DNA of 64,000 bases from contig NZ_LGEA01000090.1 in assembly GCF_001280065.1 (NCBI RefSeq), positions 62,001-126,000 of the forward strand. Reading direction: 5' to 3'. Numbering within the stretch: the first letter of the stretch is position 1; each line of letters starts with the position of its first letter. Of the stretch, positions 36,680 to 45,647 are shown one piece after another. The position numbers and the translations under genes are program-made. The DNA comes from Streptomyces sp. NRRL B-1140 (GTDB lineage Bacteria > Actinomycetota > Actinomycetes > Streptomycetales > Streptomycetaceae). Under the pieces are notes generated by a model, which searched no databases, was not told the DNA's origin, and worked only from the letters and a program-made list of their open reading frames with translations.

Positions 36680-36963
36680 GGGCAGGGGGAATTCGGCCGC
36701 TCCTTCCTCAGCAGCATTGTCGTGACGGGCTGTGCCGTGATCACCGCCGGGCTGATCGTGTTTCTCGCCGCGACCGCCGTCAGGCGATTCCGCTTCCGCC
36801 TCCGGACCACCCTTGTGATCAACACGCCGGGCTCGCTGGTCCTCGGTTCGTGAAAGCCGTTCCGGAGACGCTGGAGGAGGCCGCGTACGTCGACGGGGCG
36901 AGCAGGGCACGATTCCTGCGGCAGATCCTTTTCCCGCTCGTCTTCTGCAAGGTGAAGGATTGA
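36680..36963 (+). pseudogene. Relict of a sugar ABC-transporter permease (MalG type)
   Basis: Two permease fragments lie in different frames. Around 36686-36815 the frame reads FGRSFLSSIVVTGCAVITAG then AVRRFRFRLRTTL, the usual region of carbohydrate ABC permeases (F-x2-xFxNSxxVT...ARxxFRGR). Around 36850-36963 another frame reads ETLEEAAYVDGASRARFLRQ followed by ILFPLV, the EAA loop that docks to the ATPase. The middle and the end of the protein are missing. The stop at 36961-36963 lies one base before the hexosaminidase GTG, preserving an old operon junction. In S. coelicolor a full ABC cassette precedes this hexosaminidase, as I recall. Confidence 0.85.
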
Positions 36964-36964
36964 C

Positions 36965-38590
36965 GTGACCGAACTGATTCCCGCGCCCCGCAGCACCGTC
37001 GCCGGCTCCGGAGAGGTGCGGCTGACACGGCACTCCCGGATCTGCGCCGACACCGCGACGGAAGGCACCGCACACTGGCTGTGCGGGGTCCTCCGGCAGT
37101 CCACCGGCCTGCCGCTGCGCGAAGGTGGGCACCCCGACGGCGCCGGTGGCGACGGCATCGGGCTGCGGCTCGACCCCGGGCTCGGCCCCGAGGAGTACCG
37201 CCTCGTCAGCGACCCGGGCGGAATCCTCGTCGAGGGCGGCGACGCGGCCGGTGTCTTCTGGGGCGCCCAGACCCTGCGTCAGCTCCTCGGCCCCGACGCC
37301 TACCGCAGGGCCCCGCTCGATCGCGACCGCGTCTGGAGCGTGCCGTATCTCAGGATCGAGGACGGCCCCCGATTCCGCTGGCGCGGTCTGATGCTCGACG
37401 TCGCCCGGCACTTCACGCCCAAGGAAGGCGTACTGCGTTACCTCGATCTGATGGCGGCGCACAAACTCAACGTCTTCCACTTCCATCTGACGGACGACCA
37501 GGGCTGGCGCATCGAGATCGAGCGGCATCCGCGGCTGACCGAGATCGGCTCCTGGCGCGCCCGTACGAAAACCGGCCACCGGGCCTCGCCGTTGTGGGAG
37601 GACAAGCCGCACGGCGGTTACTACACCCAGGACGACATCCGGGAGATCGTCGCGTACGCCGCCGAGCGGCATATCGCCGTCGTCCCCGAAATCGACGTAC
37701 CGGGCCACTCGCAGGCCGCCATCGCCGCATACCCGGAACTCGGCAACACCGATGTCATCGACACGACCTCCCTCTCCGTCTGGGACACCTGGGGAATCAA
37801 CCCGAACGTACTCGCCCCCACCGACAACACCCTGCGCTTCTACGAGGGCGTCCTCGAGGAAGTGCTCCGGCTGTTCCCCTCGGAGTTCGTGCACATCGGC
37901 GGCGACGAATGCCCCAAGGAGCAGTGGCGGCGGTCGGAGACGGCCCAAGCGCGCATCAGGGAACTCGGGCTCGCGGACGAGGACGGGCTCCAGTCCTGGT
38001 TCATCGGGCACTTCGACGCCTGGCTCAGCGCGCGTGGACGGCGGCTGATCGGCTGGGACGAGATCCTGGAGGGCGGTCTGGCGAAGGGCGCGGCCGTGTC
38101 GTCCTGGCGCGGTTACGCCGGAGGCATCGCCGCCGCCCGGGCCGGCCACGACGTCGTCATGTGCCCGGAGCAGCAGGTGTACCTGGACCACCGTCAGGCC
38201 CCGGGCCCCGAGGAGCCGGTACCGATCGGGTGGGTGCGCACCCTGGAGGACGTCTACCGGTTCGAGCCCGTTCCACCGGAGTTGACGCCCGAGGAGGCAT
38301 GCCATGTGCTGGGCACGCAGGCCAACCTGTGGACCGAGGTGATGGAGGACCACGCACGCGTGGACTACCAGGCCTTCCCCCGCCTCGCGGCCTTCGCCGA
38401 AGTCGCCTGGAGCGCCCTGCCCGCCCCGGCGGAACGGGATTTCGCCGGGTTCCAGCGCCGTATGACGGCCCACTACCGGCGGCTGGACGCCCTGGGGGTC
38501 GCCTACCGGCCCCCGACGGGCCCGCTGCCCTGGCAGCGGCGCCCCGGAGTGGTGGGCCGCCCGATCGACGGCCCACCGCCCAGCCGGTAG
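36965..38590 (+). CDS. GH20 beta-N-acetylhexosaminidase
   Basis: 541 residues. The N-terminal GH20b-like domain (about 1-120) precedes the catalytic barrel with FHFHLTDDQGWRIEI, VPEIDVPGH, and the catalytic pair Asp314-Glu315 in HIGGDECPK. It releases terminal GlcNAc from chito-oligosaccharides by substrate-assisted catalysis. No signal peptide is seen, so it probably works on imported chitobiose-type sugars. The GTG at 36965 follows the remnant permease stop and AAGG. The original transport partners are gone from this locus. Confidence 0.92.
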   Translation: MTELIPAPRSTVAGSGEVRLTRHSRICADTATEGTAHWLCGVLRQSTGLPLREGGHPDGAGGDGIGLRLDPGLGPEEYRLVSDPGGILVEGGDAAGVFWGAQTLRQLLGPDAYRRAPLDRDRVWSVPYLRIEDGPRFRWRGLMLDVARHFTPKEGVLRYLDLMAAHKLNVFHFHLTDDQGWRIEIERHPRLTEIGSWRARTKTGHRASPLWEDKPHGGYYTQDDIREIVAYAAERHIAVVPEIDVPGHSQAAIAAYPELGNTDVIDTTSLSVWDTWGINPNVLAPTDNTLRFYEGVLEEVLRLFPSEFVHIGGDECPKEQWRRSETAQARIRELGLADEDGLQSWFIGHFDAWLSARGRRLIGWDEILEGGLAKGAAVSSWRGYAGGIAAARAGHDVVMCPEQQVYLDHRQAPGPEEPVPIGWVRTLEDVYRFEPVPPELTPEEACHVLGTQANLWTEVMEDHARVDYQAFPRLAAFAEVAWSALPAPAERDFAGFQRRMTAHYRRLDALGVAYRPPTGPLPWQRRPGVVGRPIDGPPPSR

Positions 38591-38849
38591 CGCCGGCAGC
38601 CGCGACCGAACAGCTCGAACAGGCCGCGGAAAAAGCGCACAAGGGTCACCGAAAGTGCCAATCGGCATGCATTGGCGAACCTGTGCGAAAACGGACCATC
38701 TCGCCGGTGAGGTGGGCGAATGCCTCCTAGCGGACCCGTGTCTTCGGCTCTCGCCAAGATGTGCCAGAGTTGCCACGTCCGCCCTGTCAGCACGTACCGT
38801 ACGGCAGCACAGGTGGGACCAGGTGGGGCAGCGGGAAGGGGCAGCCGGT

Positions 38850-39743
38850 TTGACCACGCACGCACCGCAGGCGGCGCAGGCCGTCACGCTGCCCACGACG
38901 CTGGACGAGGCCGTCGCGGCGCTCACCGCCGTGCCCGCCGCCGTGCCCGTCGCGGGCGGCACCGACCTGATGGCGGCCGTCAACTCCGGGCAGCTCAGGC
39001 CCGCCGCCCTGGTGGGACTCGGCCGGATCAGCGAGATCCGCGGCTGGCAGTACCTGGACGGTCACGCGCTGCTCGGCGCGGGCCTCACGCACGCCCGCAT
39101 GGGCCGCCCCGACTTCGCGGCCCTGATCCCGGCGCTCGCCGCCGCCGCGCGCGCCGCCGGCCCGCCGCACATCCGCAACGCGGGCACCCTCGGCGGCAAC
39201 ATCGCCTCGGCCGCCCCCACCGGCGACGCCTTGCCGGTGCTGGCCGCCCTGGAGGCGACCCTGATCATCGCGGGACCGGGCGGAGCCCGCCGCGAGATCC
39301 CCGTCTCGCACCTGCTGGCCGGGATGGACATGCTGCGCGCCGGTGAACTCATCGGCTTCGTGCGCGTGCCGCTGCTGCACGCCCCGCAGGTCTTCCTGAA
39401 GGCCACCGGCCGGACCGGCCCGGGACGCGCGGTGGCGTCCGTGGCCCTGGTCCTGGACCCCGCGCGCCGGGGTGTGCGCTGCGCGGTGGGGGCCATAGCG
39501 CCGATGGCGCTGCGGCCCCTGGAGGCCGAGCAGTGGGTGGCCGGCCTCATCGACTGGGACAACAACCGCGCGCTCGTCCCGGAGGCGCTGAACGCCTTCG
39601 GGGAGTACGTCGCCGCGGCCTGCATCCCCGACGCGGCGCCGGCCGAGGACGGCTCGGTCGCACCGCTTCCGCCCGCCGTACTGCACCTGCGGCGCACCGT
39701 CGCCGCGCTGGCCCGACGAGCACTGGGGAGGGCGCTGTCGTGA
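38850..39743 (+). CDS. Molybdenum hydroxylase, FAD-binding subunit
   Basis: 297 residues. The FAD-binding PCMH fold has VAGGTDLMAAVNSGQLRP and the pyrophosphate loop IRNAGTLGGNIASAAPTGD, as in the medium subunit of xanthine dehydrogenase and CO dehydrogenase. I use the TTG at 38850 because GGAAGGGG lies about 9 bases upstream; an in-frame GTG at 38823 has no such site. It transfers electrons from the Fe-S subunit to the acceptor. The stop overlaps the next gene by four bases. Confidence 0.9.
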   Translation: MTTHAPQAAQAVTLPTTLDEAVAALTAVPAAVPVAGGTDLMAAVNSGQLRPAALVGLGRISEIRGWQYLDGHALLGAGLTHARMGRPDFAALIPALAAAARAAGPPHIRNAGTLGGNIASAAPTGDALPVLAALEATLIIAGPGGARREIPVSHLLAGMDMLRAGELIGFVRVPLLHAPQVFLKATGRTGPGRAVASVALVLDPARRGVRCAVGAIAPMALRPLEAEQWVAGLIDWDNNRALVPEALNAFGEYVAAACIPDAAPAEDGSVAPLPPAVLHLRRTVAALARRALGRALS

Positions 39744-41827
39744 CCGACGACCAGCACGGAGAGGGCACGCCCCGGGGCGGGAGCCGCTGGGACCCGCTGC
39801 CCCAGGGCGAGTACGACGACGGCGCCACGGCCTTCGTCGAACTGCCCGAGGGGGGCGTCGACGCCTTGCTGGCCGCCGACAGCCCGCTGGCCGCGCCCGG
39901 CCACGGCTACGTACCGCCGCAGATAACGGTCGATCCCGCGACCACGGCCGGCACCGACCCGGCGGCCACGGGCGCGTGGCCGGTGCCCGGCGCGCCGGTC
40001 GACGGAGCGCAGTGGCACGACCCGAACGCCGCGCACCAGCAGCACGGACACGAGCACGGCGCGCACCGGCAGCAGGGCCACGACGTACCCGAGCAGCCCT
40101 ACGGCTCCGACACGCCGTACGACCCCGGCACCCCCTACGGCTCCGGCGCGACGGCACCGCAGTACGGCGGGGACGACCGGTTCACGTACGACCCCCCGGT
40201 GACCGGCCAGTGGAACTTCGAGGAGACCGTGGCGGCGGCCGAGACCGCGCCCGGCCATGACGTGACCGGACAGTGGTCCATCCCCGTCGCCGGGGGCGAC
40301 CTTCCGGACGAGTCGGGCGAGTTCACCACGTCCTCGCTGGTCGAGCAGTGGGGCGGCACCCCGCCGGCCACGCTGCCCGGCGGCGCGCCCGCGCCCTGGG
40401 CAACGCAGGCCGCGGGCCGGCCGTGGGGTGAGCAGGACCCGCAGGACCCGGCCGGGCAGGAGGCGGCCCACTCGGTTCCTCCCCACGAACACGGCCACGA
40501 CCAGGGCCCGGGTCACGACCAGGACCACGGGCACGGTCGGCGGGCCGACGCCGGACCGGCCTCCGGATACGCACCGGAGCAGCAGGCAGACCCCGACGGG
40601 GAGTTCGGCCATGCGCCGGAGACGTCCGGGAACCCCGGCCACGCGCCTGAGACGCCCGGCCCCTCTCACGCGCCCCAGCCGTCGGACTACGCACCGGCGG
40701 GGGCCGCAGAGGCCGGTCACCCGACGGACCCGTCCCTGTTCGCCGAGCAGGCCGAGTACGCCGACCACGGGTCGGAGCAGACCGAGTACGCCCACCAGGG
40801 GCAGTCCGCCGCTCACCCGTCCGAGCCGTCGCACGCGGAAGCACCCGGCGACTTCCCGGGCGAGTTCCCCGGCGAACCCCTGCCCGCCTCGCACCCGGAA
40901 GCCTCCTCGCTCCCGCAGGACGCCTACGACGCCTCACAGGCCGCTCCCGAAGCCGGTGAGCACGCCGAGGACGCGCCGGACGCCCCAGAGGCCCCCGAGG
41001 CCGCCGAGAGCCCCTCCGAGCCCGCGGTGGAGCCCCTGCCGGCCCCGGCGGAGGCCGACGCCGACACCGGCACCGGCCGGCAGACCGCCGACGGCGGGCC
41101 CCAGGACGGCCCGGCCCCGGACGAGGAGCCGGCCGGCGCCCCGGACGCCCCGTCCGGCACCGTCCCCCAGGAGGAACACCCCCTGGCCTCGTACGTCCTG
41201 CGCGTCAACGGCACCGAACGCCCCGTCAGCGACGCGTGGATCGGCGAATCCCTGCTGTACGTGCTGCGCGAGCGGCTCGGACTCGCGGGCGCCAAGGACG
41301 GCTGCTCACAGGGCGAGTGCGGCGCGTGCAACGTCCAGGTCGACGGGCGGCTCGTGGCGTCCTGCCTGGTCCCGGCCGTCACCGCCGCCGGCAGCGAGGT
41401 CCGTACCGTCGAGGGTCTGGCCGAGGACGGGCAGCCGTCGGACGTGCAGCGGGCGCTCGCGCGCTGCGGCGCCGTGCAGTGCGGCTTCTGCGTCCCCGGC
41501 ATGGCGATGACCGTGCACGACCTGCTGGAGGGCAACCCGGCGCCCACCGAGCTGGAGACCCGCCAGGCGCTGTGCGGCAACCTGTGCCGCTGCTCGGGCT
41601 ACCGGGGCGTGGTGGACGCCGTCAAGGAAGTAGTCGCCGAACGCGAGGCCCACTCCGCGCCGGGCGACGGCGACACCGAGGAGGCCCGCATCCCGCGCCA
41701 GGCGGGCCCGGGCGCCGGTGGCGTGAACGCGTCGGCCTTCGGAGTGCCCCCGGAACCGCACGCCCCCGGACCGCACTCCCCAGAAGCGCACGACCAGCCC
41801 TACGGCCAGGACGGAGGCCCCGCGTGA
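39740..41827 (+). CDS. Molybdenum hydroxylase 2Fe-2S subunit with a ~480-residue disordered N-terminal extension
   Basis: 695 residues, against about 160-200 for the normal small subunit. The C-terminal part (about 478-640) is complete. It has the ferredoxin-like cluster motif CSQGECGACN with the later CLVPA cysteine, then the all-helical domain with CGFCVPGM and CGNLCRCSGYRG for the second cluster. The extension is acidic and rich in Pro, Gly, His, Gln and Glu, with tracts such as EHGHDQGPGHDQDHGHG. It shows no fold or membrane segment. The GTG start at 39740 overlaps the preceding stop, so the extension is truly in frame and translated. Its function is unknown; it might bind metal or tether the complex. 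Confidence 0.88.
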   Translation: MTDDQHGEGTPRGGSRWDPLPQGEYDDGATAFVELPEGGVDALLAADSPLAAPGHGYVPPQITVDPATTAGTDPAATGAWPVPGAPVDGAQWHDPNAAHQQHGHEHGAHRQQGHDVPEQPYGSDTPYDPGTPYGSGATAPQYGGDDRFTYDPPVTGQWNFEETVAAAETAPGHDVTGQWSIPVAGGDLPDESGEFTTSSLVEQWGGTPPATLPGGAPAPWATQAAGRPWGEQDPQDPAGQEAAHSVPPHEHGHDQGPGHDQDHGHGRRADAGPASGYAPEQQADPDGEFGHAPETSGNPGHAPETPGPSHAPQPSDYAPAGAAEAGHPTDPSLFAEQAEYADHGSEQTEYAHQGQSAAHPSEPSHAEAPGDFPGEFPGEPLPASHPEASSLPQDAYDASQAAPEAGEHAEDAPDAPEAPEAAESPSEPAVEPLPAPAEADADTGTGRQTADGGPQDGPAPDEEPAGAPDAPSGTVPQEEHPLASYVLRVNGTERPVSDAWIGESLLYVLRERLGLAGAKDGCSQGECGACNVQVDGRLVASCLVPAVTAAGSEVRTVEGLAEDGQPSDVQRALARCGAVQCGFCVPGMAMTVHDLLEGNPAPTELETRQALCGNLCRCSGYRGVVDAVKEVVAEREAHSAPGDGDTEEARIPRQAGPGAGGVNASAFGVPPEPHAPGPHSPEAHDQPYGQDGGPA

Positions 41828-44142
41828 GCAACGAAGCAGCCACCGCCCAGGCCACACAGGCCGCGGAGGCCGCCCCGGCCCCGGAACCGCTCCCGCACGG
41901 CATCGGCGCCTCGCTCCCGCCCGCCGACGCCCGCGCCAAGACGGAGGGCACCTTCCCCTACGCCGCCGACCTGTGGGCCGAGGGCCTGCTGTGGGCGGCC
42001 GTGCTGCGCTCACCGCACCCGCACGCGCGCATCCTGTCCATCGACACCACCCACGCGCGCGAGATGCCCGGCGTCCGCGCCGTCGTCACCCACGAGGACA
42101 TCCCCGGCAGCCCGTTCCACGGCCGCGGCACGGCCGACCGCCCGGTCTTCGCCTCCGAGGTCGTGCGCCACCACGGCGAGCCCATCGCCGCCGTCGCCGC
42201 CGACCACCCGGATACCGCGCGCATGGCGGCGGCCGCCGTCATCGTCGAGTACGAGGTGCTCGAGCCGGTGACCGACCCGGAACAGGCCTTCGAGGCCGAG
42301 CCGCTGCACCCCGACGGCAACCTGATCCGGCACATCCCGCTGCGCCACGGCGACCCGGACGCGGCCGGCGAGATCGTCGTCGAGGGCCTGTACCGCATCG
42401 GGCGCCAGGACCCCGCGCCCATCGGCGCCGAGGCGGGCCTGGCCGTGCCGCGCCCGGACGGCGGGGTGGAGCTGTACCTCGCCTCCACCGACCCGCACGC
42501 CGACCGCGACGCGGCCGCCGCCGCCTTCGGGCTGGAACCCGAGCGCGTCAAGATCGTCGTCACCGGCGTTCCCGGTGCCACGGCCGACCGCGAGGACCAG
42601 GGCTTCCAGCTCCCGCTCGGCCTGCTGGCGCTGCGCACCGGCTGCCCGGTGAAGCTCACCGCCACACGCGAGGAGTCCTTCCTCGGCCACGTCCACCGCC
42701 ACCCCACCCTGCTGCGCTACCGCCACCACGCCGACGCCGAGGGCAGACTCGTCAAGGTCGAGGCGCAGATCCTGCTCGACGCGGGTGCCTACGCCGACAC
42801 CTCCTCCGAGGCCCTGGCCGCCGCCGTCTCCTTCGCCTGCGGCCCCTACGTCATCCCGAACGCCTTCATCGAGGGCTGGGCCGTACGCACCAACAACCCC
42901 CCGTCCGGCCACGTACGCGGCGAAGGCGCCATGCAGGTCTGTGCCGCCTACGAGGCGCAGATGGACAAGATCGCCAAGAAGCTCGGCCTCGACCCGGCGG
43001 AGGTGCGGCTGCGCAACGCGCTGGCGACTGGCGACGTGCTGCCGACCGGCCAGACCGTGACCTGCCCGGCCCCGGTCGCCGAACTCCTCCAGGCCGTACG
43101 GGACGTCGAGTTGCCGCCGCTGCCCAAGGACACGCCCGAGGACGAGTGGCTGCTGCCCGGCGGACCCGAGGGCGCGGGGGAGCCGGGCGCGGTGCGCCGG
43201 GGCGTGGGCTACGGCGTGGGCATGGTGCACATGCTCGGCGCTGAGGGCGCGGACGAGGTCTCCACGGCGACCGTCAAGGTCCACGACGGGGTCGCGACGG
43301 TCCTGTGCGCGGCCGTCGAGACCGGCCAGGGCTTCACGACGCTGGCCCGGCAGATCGTCCAGGAGACGCTCGGCATCGACGAGGTGCACGTGGCGCCGGT
43401 GGACACCGACCAGCCCCCGGCCGGCGCGGGCTGCCGCGGCCGCCACACCTGGGTCTCCGGCGGGGCGGTGGAGCGCGCGGCGAAGATGGTCCGCACCCAG
43501 CTCCTCCAGCCGCTCGCCCACAAGTTCGGCATGTCGACGGAGCTGCTCCAGATCACCGACGGCAAGATCACGTCGTACGACGGGGTCCTCTCCACGACCG
43601 TCACCGAGGCGCTGGACGGCAAGGAGCTGTGGGCCACCGCCCAGTGCCGCCCGCACCCGACCGAGCCCCTGGACGAGACCGGCCAGGGCGACGCCTTCGT
43701 GGGCATGGCCTTCTGTGCGATTCGCGCGGTGGTGGACGTCGACATCGAGATCGGTTCCGTGCGGGTCGTGGAACTGGCCGTCGCCCAGGACGTGGGCCGC
43801 GTCCTGAACCCGGCCCAGCTCGCCGCCCGGATCGAGGCGGGCGTGACGCAGGGGGTGGGCATCGCCCTCACCGAGAACCTCCGCACGCCGCGCGGCATCG
43901 TCCGCCACCCCGACCTGACCGGTTACGCCCTCCCGACCGCCCTCGACGCGCCCGACATCCGCATCGTCCGGCTGGTCGAGGAACGGGACGTGGTCGCCCC
44001 CTTCGGGGCCAAGGCGGTCAGCGCGGTGCCGGTGGTGGCGTCCCCGGCGGCCATCGCGTCCGCCGTCCGCGCCGCCACGGGCCGCCCCGTGAACCGCCTC
44101 CCGATCCGCCCCCAGGCCGCGGTGGTCACGGAACGCGCCTGA
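41824..44142 (+). CDS. Molybdenum hydroxylase, molybdopterin-binding large subunit with altered active site
   Basis: 772 residues. The a/b hammerhead domain (about 25-140) and the long Moco-binding domain are recognisable, including VETGQGFTTLARQIVQETLG. The usual catalytic segment K-G-V-G-E-P-P near the C-terminus is here KAVSAVP, with Ala734 in place of the catalytic Glu. The glycine-rich FGGK loop is replaced by PGATADREDQG, and RGFG reads RGEG. The protein may bind cofactor yet have different chemistry. The GTG at 41824 overlaps the preceding stop, giving one operon of FAD, Fe-S and Mo subunits. Confidence 0.85.
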   Translation: MSNEAATAQATQAAEAAPAPEPLPHGIGASLPPADARAKTEGTFPYAADLWAEGLLWAAVLRSPHPHARILSIDTTHAREMPGVRAVVTHEDIPGSPFHGRGTADRPVFASEVVRHHGEPIAAVAADHPDTARMAAAAVIVEYEVLEPVTDPEQAFEAEPLHPDGNLIRHIPLRHGDPDAAGEIVVEGLYRIGRQDPAPIGAEAGLAVPRPDGGVELYLASTDPHADRDAAAAAFGLEPERVKIVVTGVPGATADREDQGFQLPLGLLALRTGCPVKLTATREESFLGHVHRHPTLLRYRHHADAEGRLVKVEAQILLDAGAYADTSSEALAAAVSFACGPYVIPNAFIEGWAVRTNNPPSGHVRGEGAMQVCAAYEAQMDKIAKKLGLDPAEVRLRNALATGDVLPTGQTVTCPAPVAELLQAVRDVELPPLPKDTPEDEWLLPGGPEGAGEPGAVRRGVGYGVGMVHMLGAEGADEVSTATVKVHDGVATVLCAAVETGQGFTTLARQIVQETLGIDEVHVAPVDTDQPPAGAGCRGRHTWVSGGAVERAAKMVRTQLLQPLAHKFGMSTELLQITDGKITSYDGVLSTTVTEALDGKELWATAQCRPHPTEPLDETGQGDAFVGMAFCAIRAVVDVDIEIGSVRVVELAVAQDVGRVLNPAQLAARIEAGVTQGVGIALTENLRTPRGIVRHPDLTGYALPTALDAPDIRIVRLVEERDVVAPFGAKAVSAVPVVASPAAIASAVRAATGRPVNRLPIRPQAAVVTERA

Positions 44143-44460
44143 GCCCGCCCGTGCCGTCGGCCGGGCCGGCCGTGCTCCACGCACCGGATCCCGGTCACCG
44201 GGCCCCGGCCGAGGCGCCTCGGAACTGACGGCGCGCCAGAGACCGGAAGCGATTTCTGCGGCGGGAGGGAACGCGCGAGGGTGCTCCGAGCGTCTTGTGA
44301 GGTGGACGCGTGGGGTCGCCGGGCGCGCGTCGCTGTTCCGGGGCGTTGTCAGTGGTCGGGCGTACTGTTCTGGGCAGTGGGGAACGGCTGCCGGGCTGGG
44401 CCGGGCGATTCTGCCGTGCCCCGCCGGGGGACGGTGAGCTAGCACATGCGGGGGAGCCCA
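44143..44460. other. Intergenic region before the SUKH-4 gene
   Basis: 318 bases without a gene. It should contain the promoter of the SUKH gene and the end of the Mo-hydroxylase transcript. No clear hairpin with T-run or -35/-10 pair was found. Confidence 0.4.
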
Positions 44461-45626
44461 TGAGTACGACCGACACCGGTTGCGCGGTGATCACCCTGAC
44501 CGAGTCCGACCTGGACCCCTGGGTGACGCACGCGTCCACGCGGCACTGGCTGACCGGCCCCGGACTGCCCGGCGACAGCGGCGTGCTGAGCTTCGCGGAG
44601 CTGAGCCGCGAAGGCCTGCGCACGGTCGCCGACTCGACCGGAGACCCGGACGACCGTCTCCCGGCCGAGCTGCGCGAGCAGCTGGTGATAGGCGGACTGC
44701 TGGGCCCGGGCGGCCTGGAGACGGAGTCGCTCCTGCTGGACGGCGCGACGGGCGAGATCTCGACGGCGTACGTTCTGCACGACCGCCCCGGCCCGATGGA
44801 CCGCCGCCCCCTGGCCCCATCGCTGCGGACACTGGTCCGCTTCGCCGAGGCCACGGACGAACTGGCCGGTCTCCGCGGCCAGTTCGCCTCCTATGCGGGC
44901 CGCTTCGGCCCCAAGGCGGTGGCGCAGGCGTCCCAGCACCTGCTCGCGGTGTTCCGCGACGGCGCGGACGGCGAACCGGCCCCGTTCTGGAAGATGGCGG
45001 TGCTGATCCGCCCCCTGTCCCTGGTGGCGGGACGCGGCGGCGTGTCCGGGCTCTCCCTGGACCTCCCGCACCGTCTCCTGGACCAGGAGTTCGGGCCCCG
45101 CAAGGTGGCGCGCTTCGAGGACGTCGACTTCCCCGCGACCCTCACGCACGAGCCGACCCGCCGCTTCCTGCGCGAGGTGGGCCTGCCGGAGGACGCGCAC
45201 GTCTTCTCCCTGGACACCGACGTCCCCCTGGCGACGCTCGCCGAGTACTACGCCGACACCGACGCGCCCGCGCAGCTCCCGGCCGGGGCCCACCGTCTGA
45301 TCCGCCTCGGCCACCTCGTCGAGGACAACAGCCTGGTGGTCGACGGCGCGACGGGCGCGGTCCTGAACTGGAGCGAACCAGAGGCGAGGCTGTACCCCCT
45401 CAACACGGACGTGTCGACCCTCGCCTTCACCCTCTGGCTCCTGCACCGTGAGCGCGCGATAGACGCCCAGTCGTCCCACGAGCTGACCACCGACACCTAC
45501 GACCAACTGGCCATGACGATGCTTCAGGTCCTGTCGACGGTGGACCCCACCGGCCTCACCGCGGACAGAACGGTCCGCCACTACTGGACGGACGCCTTCC
45601 AGGACGAGGCCGGCGGGGTGCTCTGA
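44461..45626 (+). CDS. Tandem SUKH-4-like protein
   Basis: 388 residues that look like two copies of one domain. The C-terminal copy (about 225-350) has TRRFLREVGLPEDAHVFSL, then a HRLIRLGHLVEDNSLVVDG and GATGAVLNWSEPEARLYPLN run, matching SUKH-4. The N-terminal copy (about 25-145) has TRHWLTGPGLPGDSGVLSF, then LLLDGATGEISTAYVLHDRP. SUKH proteins are often immunity proteins against polymorphic toxins or nucleic-acid-directed effectors. No toxin gene is adjacent, so the role here is open. It converges with the MFS gene at 45648. Confidence 0.7.
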
Positions 45627-45647
45627 GGACATGGCCTCGGGCCCTGC

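Noticed and set aside
36347..38983. 878-codon minus-strand frame opposite DUF3039 and the hexosaminidase
   Set aside because: Antisense shadow of real genes; it crosses a strong terminator and a pseudogene.
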